Positions 15,887 through 21,559 of a DNA stretch of 21,559 nt are shown piece by piece. Position numbers and translations under genes: made by a program. Positions within the stretch are counted from its first letter, which is position 1, and each line of letters starts with the position of its first letter. The DNA is from Desulfobacula sp964636495 (GTDB taxonomy: Bacteria; Desulfobacterota; Desulfobacteria; Desulfobacterales; Desulfobacteraceae), in the NCBI GenBank assembly GCA_964636495.1, contig CAZWSL010000052.1:1-21559 (forward strand), given 5' to 3'. The notes beneath the pieces were generated by a model that was given only the letters and a program-made list of their open reading frames with translations, searched no databases and had not been told where the DNA came from.

Positions 15887-16636
15887 TTATCTGAGTGACT
15901 CTAACTCTGCCATGGTTTTATGATCAGTCATATCACACTGAAGAGGAGTGATGGAAATATATTTTTCTGATAATGCATTGATGTCTGTATTACCTTTGCC
16001 GGGGACGCTCCTGACTCTACCATACCAGTAATAGGGATTCTGCTTTGGATCTCGTCTTTTTTCAAACTGTTTGGAAAGATTTTCAGTTGCCTGCCGTGTT
16101 ATCCTGACTCCTCTTGTTTCATGAACAGGAACATCAGGCGCATTAATATTTAAAAATGTTCCGTGCGGCAACCTGCAATCAGCCACCCTGTTTAATATTT
16201 CAGCTGTAAAACCGGCCATTCCCTTAAAGTCTATATCTTCTCCGCTTACAAATATAGAGACAGCAATACTGGGTATACCGTTTAATGCTGCTTCTCTTGC
16301 TGCACCTATAGTACCCGAATAGTTGATGTTAATACCTGCATTACTGCCGGGGTTAATACCCGAGATTACAAGATCCGGTGGAGAGGTATACAACTCAAAC
16401 AATCCCAGTTTAACACAGTCACACGGCGTTCCTGTAATGGCATACCCCGTGCCTCCGGTATTTAAATGGACTTTATTAAACCGTATGGGCTCATTGAGTG
16501 TTATCCCATGGCTCACGGCACTCTTTTCACGGTCAGGGGCTATCAGAACAACTTCATGATGGATGTTGAGTGTCTCATACAATGCCAGAATACCGGGGGC
16601 GTTATATCCATCATCATTTGTCAGAAGTATTTTCAT
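15887..16636 (-). CDS. surE: 5'/3'-nucleotidase SurE
   Basis: Metal-dependent nucleotidase of 249 residues that dephosphorylates nucleoside monophosphates and, in some species, short polyphosphate. The metal site is complete: Asp8 and Asp9 in TNDDGY, Ser39 in REKSAVSHG and Asn95 in ISGINPGSNAG. The GTIGAAREAALNGIPSIAVS block is characteristic. ATG 16636 follows AAAGGTG with a slightly long spacing of about 11 nt. In many proteobacteria surE sits near pcm, nlpD or rpoS; here it lies between an EamA permease and recD2, so the classic stationary-phase cluster is absent from the window. Confidence 0.96.
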   Translation of the reverse strand: MKILLTNDDGYNAPGILALYETLNIHHEVVLIAPDREKSAVSHGITLNEPIRFNKVHLNTGGTGYAITGTPCDCVKLGLFELYTSPPDLVISGINPGSNAGININYSGTIGAAREAALNGIPSIAVSIFVSGEDIDFKGMAGFTAEILNRVADCRLPHGTFLNINAPDVPVHETRGVRITRQATENLSKQFEKRRDPKQNPYYWYGRVRSVPGKGNTDINALSEKYISITPLQCDMTDHKTMAELESLR

Positions 16637-16680
16637 TTTTCAGTTTTCACCTTTCAATTGTTATAACATTAAAACTTGCC

Positions 16681-17574
16681 TTATTCATTCTGTTTATTTA
16701 TCTTCAGGCCGTTTAGAATCAGACCGCTTCCAAGAATCAGAATTGCGCCGATAAAGAACCGGATTGATATGGGATCACTTAATAAGAAGATGCCTGCAAT
16801 TGCTGTAAAAACAGTCTCACTTGACATATAGACCGCCCCTTCCCAGCCTTTGCAGTAAAAAAAACCCTGGTTCATAAGAAGCTGTCCAGATGTTGAAAGG
16901 AGGATTATTCCCATAATCATTACCCACTCTATGCCTGTAGAAGGGACAACCGGCTCAAGAATAAATTTTGGCAGCGTTATCAGGCTGCCCATTGTACACA
17001 AATAGAGATAAATAATTACAGGCCCGTTTTTTTCTCTCAATGATCGGATAAGTGTCACAGTGAGCCCGGCAAAGATACCGCCCACAACTGCCATTACCTG
17101 CCCGAAAAGATTGCTGTTCAGTTTGAAGTCGAACAGAACGGCAACACCGATAAGTACCAGGGCAACACACCCCATTTGCTGAATTGAGATTCGTTCCCTG
17201 TAGATGATAAAGGCAAATATGGCGGCAAATCCGGGAAAAGAGTAAAAAATTACACTTGCCGTGGATATGGGAAGAATTCTCAGTGCAGTAACTGCAGCAA
17301 CAAAGGCAATGGATCCTGTACAGCCCCTTAGAATCAGAAGTAAAATATTGTTCCCATTATAGGGATTACTTCTCCTTCCAAAAAGAGTCAATAATACTAC
17401 CATACCGCCAAAACACCTGATAAATCCTAAATGCCACACTGAGTATTGCTCGGGCATTAATTTCACAATAATACTCATTATTGTAAATAAGAGTGCGGCC
17501 AGAAGCATGAATATAGGCCCGGCCTTTGCGGGATTCAGTTGTGAATACCGGTTTTGCCCTGTAATGAGTGCCAT
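16681..17574 (-). CDS. EamA/DMT family permease
   Basis: Inner-membrane protein of 297 residues with ten hydrophobic segments in two repeats, the drug/metabolite transporter (EamA) pattern. Likely an exporter or importer of small metabolites; substrate not predictable. The start at 17574 (MALITGQNRY) is chosen because AGGA lies 7 nt upstream and the length then fits the family; an ATG at 17712 would add 46 residues, partly encoded inside the mobile element upstream. surE follows after 44 nt, so this may be the first gene of the long minus-strand run. Confidence 0.9.
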   Translation of the reverse strand: MALITGQNRYSQLNPAKAGPIFMLLAALLFTIMSIIVKLMPEQYSVWHLGFIRCFGGMVVLLTLFGRRSNPYNGNNILLLILRGCTGSIAFVAAVTALRILPISTASVIFYSFPGFAAIFAFIIYRERISIQQMGCVALVLIGVAVLFDFKLNSNLFGQVMAVVGGIFAGLTVTLIRSLREKNGPVIIYLYLCTMGSLITLPKFILEPVVPSTGIEWVMIMGIILLSTSGQLLMNQGFFYCKGWEGAVYMSSETVFTAIAGIFLLSDPISIRFFIGAILILGSGLILNGLKINKQNE

Positions 17575-17593
17575 AATATTTTCCTGAAAACAA

Positions 17594-17622
17594 TTTATAC
17601 ATCTAAAACCACTGTTTTTTAA
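17594..17622 (-). promoter_or_regulatory. Possible promoter of the eamA-surE run
   Basis: Minus-strand TTAAAA (17622-17617), a 17-nt spacer and TATAAA (17599-17594) would start transcription near 17587, leaving a very short leader before ATG 17574. The match is moderate and the DNA is AT-rich. Confidence 0.25.
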
Positions 17623-17653
17623 CATACTATTTGATATTACACCATAACTTAAG

Positions 17654-17662
17654 ATCAAAAGA
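17654..17662. repeat. Left 9-bp target-site duplication
   Basis: ATCAAAAGA directly abuts the left terminal inverted repeat and is repeated exactly at 17961-17969. Confidence 0.7.
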
Positions 17663-17681
17663 CTGAATATTTGCCATAGGA
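17663..17681 (+). repeat. Left terminal inverted repeat
   Basis: The 19-bp CTGAATATTTGCCATAGGA differs from its partner at 17942-17960 at positions 4 and 17 only. Confidence 0.75.
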
Positions 17682-17726
17682 TTTTTTCCCAACCCGTGGC
17701 AGGTTTTTGCAACAGCCGCCAAAGGA

Positions 17727-17908
17727 GATTCAGGTTGTCTTGTCCAACCGGTCTGCCTGCAATTTTGTTAAAAGTTCCACAGGGCTGTAATGGTTAAAAC
17801 GGCAAACTGTCTGAGCGAGGAACGAGCGAGTTTTTGCCGTTCAATGGAAGACCTATGAGAACTTTAAAAAATTGTTCAGGCTTCAGGGCGGACAAGACAA
17901 CCTGGATC
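17727..17908. repeat. Nested long imperfect palindrome
   Basis: GATTCAGGTTGTCTTGTCC (17727-17745) is the inverse of 17890-17908 with one mismatch. Toward the centre GCCTG, an AATTTT-TTAAAAGTTC block (about 17755-17776 against 17860-17882) and AACGGCAAA (17798-17806 against 17833-17841) also pair. Together they give arms of roughly 80 nt around a 26-nt loop. The loop contains GAGCGAG twice, four bases apart (17813-17819, 17824-17830). It could be a separate palindromic repeat that carried or entered the outer element, and as RNA it would fold into a long hairpin. Confidence 0.7.
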
Positions 17909-17941
17909 GGAGCGGATCTGTAAAAATATTTAAAAACCAGT

Positions 17942-17960
17942 TCTTATGGCAAATATCCAG
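17942..17960 (-). repeat. Right terminal inverted repeat
   Basis: Reverse complement CTGGATATTTGCCATAAGA, 17 of 19 identical to the left end at 17663-17681. Confidence 0.75.
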
Positions 17961-17969
17961 ATCAAAAGA
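17961..17969. repeat. Right 9-bp target-site duplication
   Basis: ATCAAAAGA directly follows the right terminal inverted repeat, identical to 17654-17662. The preceding AG is also shared, so the match spans 11 bp if read across the boundary. Confidence 0.7.
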
Positions 17970-17995
17970 ATTGACACTCCTGTGGAGATAAAATT

Positions 17996-18019
17996 TTCAC
18001 AATTTCTGTTTTTTGTGAA
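17996..18019. repeat. Operator-like inverted repeat upstream of the M24 gene
   Basis: TTCACAA (17996-18002) and TTGTGAA (18013-18019) are perfect inverted repeats with a 10-nt spacer, just upstream of a TTGACA at 18032-18037 that could be a -35 box (its best -10, TTTAAT at 18058, is 20 nt away). A regulator site for the M24-racemase operon is possible. Confidence 0.35.
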
Positions 18020-18125
18020 CAATAAAAAAACTTGACAATTAAAGACAAACAAAGCAGTTTAATATAAATTCAACATATTGAAATAATGATAAAATCAATA
18101 AATATCACACTGAGGGATAATAGAA

Positions 18126-19292
18126 ATGAGTTTTTTAGAACGCGGGTTTGAAGAGTCAGAGTTTGAAATGAGAACATTAAAGGCTCAGAAAATGATGGCT
18201 GAGAACAGGCTTGACGCTATTTTTCTAACTACTGAACCGAATGTCAGATATTTTTCCGGATTTTTCTCACAATTCTGGGAAAGTCCGACCCGGCCATGGT
18301 TTCTGATTGTTCCGGCAGATGGAAAACCAGTTGCCGTTATCCCGGAAATCGGTGCAAGCGGTATGGCTGAAACCTGGATTGATGATATTTACACCTGGGC
18401 TTCCCCAAACCCGGATGATGACGGTATTTCACTTGTGGCAGATATACTTGACACGCTTCCCTGGAAGCATGGCAGAATTGGTGCAACTTTGGGAGTTGAA
18501 TCCCATCTCAGGATGCCGTTTAATAATTTTACCGAACTCTCCTCCAGGCTGACTGGCAAGCTATTTGTTGATATAGCCACCCAGATCCATAGCCTCCGCT
18601 CTGTAAAGTCAGAGGCTGAGGTCAAAAAAATTCTCAAGGCGTGCAAAATTGCCAGCAAGGGATTTGAAAATATCCCGAACCATGCAAAGAGAGGGCAGAC
18701 AGAACGCGACATCTGCAGAAAGATGCGAATAGACATGCTCGAGCGGGGAGCTGACACAGTAAAATACCTGATATCAGGATCAGGACCAGGTGGATATGAC
18801 AGTATCATAATGGGACCTGCTGACCGTCAACTTGATAAAGGAGATGTATTAATCATTGATGTCGGGGCTGTGTATGACGGTTATTTTTCAGACTTTGACA
18901 GAAATTTTGCATTTGGACATCCAGATGATACTGTGCAGAAAGCCTACAGAACAGTCTACAAGGCAACGGATGCGGGATTTAATGCTGCAAGGCCAGGTGC
19001 AACCACTACAGATCTGTATCATGCCATGTGGTCTGTCATGGAAGCTGCAGGTGCCCTTGGAAATGATGTAGGCCGCATGGGTCACGGACTTGGAATGGAA
19101 CTTACTGAATGGCCCTCCATTACTGCATCTGACAACACACTGCTGCTCCCCGGCATGGTGATCACCCTTGAACCGGGTATGATGTATGCTCCTGGGAAAT
19201 CCATGGTCCATGAAGAGAATCTTGTCATAACGGAAGATGGAGCAGAATACCTCTCTGTCCGATGTTCTCCGGAAATAACCATTATTGACTGA
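18126..19292 (+). CDS. M24 family metallohydrolase (Xaa-Pro peptidase or ectoine hydrolase-like)
   Basis: Cytosolic pita-bread hydrolase of 388 residues with a creatinase-like N-terminal domain (about 1-150) and an M24 catalytic domain. The five metal ligands are present: Asp245 (IIDVG), Asp256 (FSDFD), His320 (GHGLG), Glu349 (TLEPG) and Glu364 (HEENLVIT). It is therefore an active dinuclear metalloenzyme, unlike metal-free creatinase. The usual second His after GHGLG is Thr (ELTEWP). Aminopeptidase P cleaves Xaa-Pro, while the relative DoeA/EutD opens ectoine to N-acetyl-diaminobutyrate. The next gene makes the EutD-like reading attractive, but sequence alone cannot decide. ATG 18126 follows GAGGG by 9 nt. 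The racemase-like gene starts 16 nt downstream. Confidence 0.9.
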   Translation: MSFLERGFEESEFEMRTLKAQKMMAENRLDAIFLTTEPNVRYFSGFFSQFWESPTRPWFLIVPADGKPVAVIPEIGASGMAETWIDDIYTWASPNPDDDGISLVADILDTLPWKHGRIGATLGVESHLRMPFNNFTELSSRLTGKLFVDIATQIHSLRSVKSEAEVKKILKACKIASKGFENIPNHAKRGQTERDICRKMRIDMLERGADTVKYLISGSGPGGYDSIIMGPADRQLDKGDVLIIDVGAVYDGYFSDFDRNFAFGHPDDTVQKAYRTVYKATDAGFNAARPGATTTDLYHAMWSVMEAAGALGNDVGRMGHGLGMELTEWPSITASDNTLLLPGMVITLEPGMMYAPGKSMVHEENLVITEDGAEYLSVRCSPEITIID

Positions 19293-19308
19293 AAAAAGGA
19301 TAAACCTT

Positions 19309-20079
19309 ATGTTGACAGAAACAGAATATAAAGCAATGGAAATTCCTCTTGACCACTCCCGGAGTCCGCGTCCGGATAAAGTTCATATCGGACTTGTACA
19401 ACTATCAAGCGACCAGACTATTGAAATAGACTGGACAAAGCTCACCGGCTCATCAGCTCTGGTTTTCAGCAACAGGGTTTATTATTCAGGTGTTTTGACA
19501 CGGAAAGAACTCAATGATATCGGCCAGGGGATATCTGATTCAGCCAGACTTATTGCGACCGGCCTTCCAATGGATGTAATAGCATTTGGCTGTACTTCCG
19601 CTTCAATGGTCATTGGAAGTGAAAAAATTGAAAAGTTATTGACCATCCACCATCCTGACGTTCCAGCCACCAATCCATGGGCGGCTGCAAAAGCGGCCTT
19701 CCATGAATTGAATGCTGAAAAAATATCTGTTTTTTCACCCTATCCGACAGAAGTCAACTACCCTCTCTACCGGGAACTGCTTGATGAAGGATTTGATATC
19801 CCGGCCATTGGAGCCCTGCAGATAGACAACGATACTGATATTACGTCTGTCTCCTTTGATTCAATGAAAAAAGGTGCTGAACAGATTCTCAGTAAAGCCG
19901 GAACAGATGTACTCTTCATGTCTTGTACAAATTTAAGAGTTTTGGATCATATTGAAGAACTTGAATCTATCTTTAACATCCCGGTTGTATGCAGCAACCA
20001 GGCAATGTTCTGGCATGCAATGACACTTGCGGGCAGAACGCCTGAATGCCCTGGATTCGGGCAGTTGCTCAACAGTTGA
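19309..20079 (+). CDS. Maleate cis-trans isomerase / Asp-Glu racemase superfamily protein
   Basis: A 256-residue enzyme of the maleate isomerase and arylmalonate decarboxylase group. Two catalytic cysteines are visible: Cys95 in AFGCTSAS and Cys206 in MSCTNLR, the pair used for cofactor-free proton transfer. The group includes EutA of ectoine utilisation, thought to isomerise an acetyl-diaminobutyrate intermediate. Adjacency to an M24 hydrolase copies that pairing, but EutB, EutC, EutE and ectoine transport genes are not in the window. The start at ATG 19309 is set by AAGGA 8 nt upstream; an in-frame TTG at 19285 would overlap the M24 gene. The last 11 bp overlap the 3' end of the cyclase gene on the other strand. 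Confidence 0.88.
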   Translation: MLTETEYKAMEIPLDHSRSPRPDKVHIGLVQLSSDQTIEIDWTKLTGSSALVFSNRVYYSGVLTRKELNDIGQGISDSARLIATGLPMDVIAFGCTSASMVIGSEKIEKLLTIHHPDVPATNPWAAAKAAFHELNAEKISVFSPYPTEVNYPLYRELLDEGFDIPAIGALQIDNDTDITSVSFDSMKKGAEQILSKAGTDVLFMSCTNLRVLDHIEELESIFNIPVVCSNQAMFWHAMTLAGRTPECPGFGQLLNS

Positions 20080-21559
20080 ACTCACTTGTGATAACACAAT
20101 CTTTTCCAGCCAGTGGTTTTTTGGCGTATTGCTGGTGTGCCATGAAGTAGGAGACAACTTCAGGCGGAACTGAGGTGAATCTGACCAGGTACCTGTCTGC
20201 ACTCCTTCCTGACAACTGGGTTATCTTCCCGTAGAAATCTTTTGCTGCCAGCTCCTCATAAACATTTTTCAAATTCAGCTTGAGATTCGTAAACTGCTCA
20301 ATGGGTTCATCCAGAAAAATCTCAGCATTCTGTTTTGAAAGTCTAACCACAAAACACTCAAGATCCTCTTTTCCGATGTGCTTGCCTTCAAGTATGGTAC
20401 ACTCTAACGGCAGTTTCTGAGTGAGAACAACCAGATCAGAGTCTTTTTTTTCCAGGGCAAGGTTATAGCTGCCGCCAATGCCACCCACTTCATAGATCCT
20501 CAAAGGCATTTCTGATCCTTTGGGAAGCACATCCCGCTGGGCGTCAATACGCAATATCTCACCCGCTTCCCTGCGAACGGATTCAGAAATAAGGATCTGA
20601 CCGCCTACGGTATATGACTCTATCCGGCTGGTCATATTCACACCGTTTCCTACAACACCGTATTTGATGCGCTTGCTCGATCCGATGTTCCCGACAATCA
20701 CCTCATCCTCGTTAAGGCCAATTCCCATAGCCAGCTCGGGCAAACCCTGGACAAGGTTCTCCCTGTTTACTTCAGCCATTGCATTCTGCATCTCTATTGC
20801 ACAGGCAACAGCTTTTTGAGCACGGTCGGACATCTTTTGCGGGACACCAAATACGATGAGCAATGCATCTCCAATAATCTCATTTACCGTGCCATTGTAT
20901 TTAAGGACGATATCAACCATGACTTCAAAATAGGCATTCAGCATCTGCACCACCTGTTCCGGTTCAAGGCGTTCCGAAAGAGCAGTAAACCCCCTCAGAT
21001 CTGTCATCATGATAGTGACACTTCGCCTCTCGCCCCCTAATTCCAGGGCCAATGGATTCTCAATGATAGAATTCATGACCTCGGTGGAAAGATACCGACC
21101 GAACATTTTTTTAAGAAACTCCGAGAGCTCAGTTACTTTCTCTTCCCGCTCTTTTATAATATGTTTCTGATAAAAACTCTCCCGTGTAGAGAACTCTCTC
21201 TGATACACAGCAAACAGGCAGAGGAAATTGAGAGAGCCAAGCGTAAAGAGCTGTACACCGGCTTTTAATGTACTCAAGTCGCTCAGGGCAAATGCCACAA
21301 ATCCGAAAGAAACCCATATAAGAGTTGTGGTCACAACCGAATAGGAAAACCGGATAGGTATGGCGATCGTGGTAGAAACAGTGTGCAGCATGACAAACAG
21401 AATCACAATCCACTGAAGGCCTAACTCCTGAAGCGCAATGAGGCCGTACACGTAAAAACAGCCTAATATGGTCCCTGTGGCCGTAAAAAGAAGCTGCATG
21501 ACTTGTTCGCTGGGCGGAAGGAGACGGGCATAGAAATATAATAGTAATAAATACCCTAA
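20069..21559 (-). CDS. Membrane-bound class III nucleotide cyclase (5' end beyond the window)
   Basis: Signalling enzyme making cAMP or cGMP. The frame is open for 20 further codons upstream of ATG 21499, up to the window edge, and they encode a hydrophobic LGYLLLLYFYARLLPP stretch, so the gene is truncated here. Counting from 21499: at least four membrane helices to about residue 100, a charged coiled-coil linker (105-135) and the cyclase domain. The domain has metal Asp167 (MTDLRGF) and Asp211 (IIGDALL), and Asn288 and Arg292 (NMTSR), so catalysis should work. The purine-selecting positions are Glu207 and Gly281, not the Lys and Asp/Thr of adenylate cyclases. A beta-rich C-terminal region (about 360-460) looks PilZ-like, weakly. 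It overlaps the racemase gene by 11 bp. Confidence 0.9.
   Translation of the reverse strand, partial: LGYLLLLYFYARLLPPSEQVMQLLFTATGTILGCFYVYGLIALQELGLQWIVILFVMLHTVSTTIAIPIRFSYSVVTTTLIWVSFGFVAFALSDLSTLKAGVQLFTLGSLNFLCLFAVYQREFSTRESFYQKHIIKEREEKVTELSEFLKKMFGRYLSTEVMNSIIENPLALELGGERRSVTIMMTDLRGFTALSERLEPEQVVQMLNAYFEVMVDIVLKYNGTVNEIIGDALLIVFGVPQKMSDRAQKAVACAIEMQNAMAEVNRENLVQGLPELAMGIGLNEDEVIVGNIGSSKRIKYGVVGNGVNMTSRIESYTVGGQILISESVRREAGEILRIDAQRDVLPKGSEMPLRIYEVGGIGGSYNLALEKKDSDLVVLTQKLPLECTILEGKHIGKEDLECFVVRLSKQNAEIFLDEPIEQFTNLKLNLKNVYEELAAKDFYGKITQLSGRSADRYLVRFTSVPPEVVSYFMAHQQYAKKPLAGKDCVITSEFNC

Larger units (their letters stand above)
17663..17960. mobile_element. MITE-like non-autonomous element, 298 bp
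   Basis: The ends CTGAATATTTGCCATAGGA (17663-17681) and, on the other strand, CTGGATATTTGCCATAAGA (17960-17942) match at 17 of 19 positions. They are flanked by a perfect 9-bp direct repeat ATCAAAAGA. This is the signature of a transposition event. No open frame of note lies inside, so the element would depend on a transposase elsewhere. Ends starting with CTG together with 9-bp duplications occur in the IS10/IS50 group of the IS4 family, which makes that a reasonable but unproven source. The body is not simply a deleted insertion sequence: it carries a second nested palindrome (17727-17908). It sits in the divergent region between the eamA and M24 genes and could affect both promoters. Confidence 0.75.

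Noticed and set aside
17212..17220. GGCAAATAT inside the eamA-type gene as another copy of the mobile-element end
   Set aside because: It is only nine bases, explained by codons of the permease, with no partner repeat or flanking duplication.

Overview
The window looks like chromosomal DNA from an anaerobic, Gram-negative Desulfobacterota-type bacterium, probably near the Desulfobacterales. GC is about 40% by eye. The assignment rests on the style of the proteins (a thiolase and a RecD2 with insertions I associate with that group, a TLP1-type thiolase-like protein, a membrane class III cyclase). It is an inference, not a database result. I see no tRNA, rRNA, CRISPR array, prophage or transposase gene. 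Most of the DNA is ordinary housekeeping and transport genes, and the less usual material is in the intergenic regions.

Layout. (1) 141-4714: an acetyl-CoA acetyltransferase-type thiolase and an MFS transporter on the minus strand, then a divergent TLP1-like thiolase homologue on the plus strand. Between the MFS gene and the thiolase lies a run of inverted repeats that could be a structured leader with mutually exclusive hairpins, or a small RNA. (2) 4752-8513: a complete thiamine ABC importer operon, thiB-thiP-thiQ (minus), behind a sigma70-like promoter and a clear TPP riboswitch. (3) 8602-17574: a co-directional minus-strand run, in transcription order eamA-type permease, surE, recD2, ABC exporter ATPase, ABC-2 permease, der, rarA. 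Several junctions are tight or overlapping. The run mixes DNA maintenance (RecD2, RarA), ribosome assembly (Der), nucleotide phosphatase (SurE) and export. (4) 17575-18125: a 551-bp divergent intergenic region. It holds a 298-bp non-autonomous element with 19-bp terminal inverted repeats and a perfect 9-bp target duplication, and inside it a second, nested long palindrome. (5) 18126-20079: a two-gene plus-strand operon of an M24 metallohydrolase and a maleate-isomerase/Asp-Glu racemase-like enzyme, resembling the EutD/EutA pair of ectoine catabolism. (6) 20069-21559: a membrane-bound class III nucleotide cyclase on the minus strand. It overlaps the racemase gene tail to tail and runs off the window, still open, at its 5' end.

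How the parts work together: the thi operon is a self-contained TPP-feedback-controlled uptake system. The M24 and racemase pair probably hydrolyses an amide or cyclic amide and then isomerises an amino-acid-like product. The recD2-ABC-der-rarA run looks co-transcribed without an obvious common pathway. The strongest unlabelled signals are the MITE-like element at 17663-17960 and the hairpin cluster at 1484-1607.
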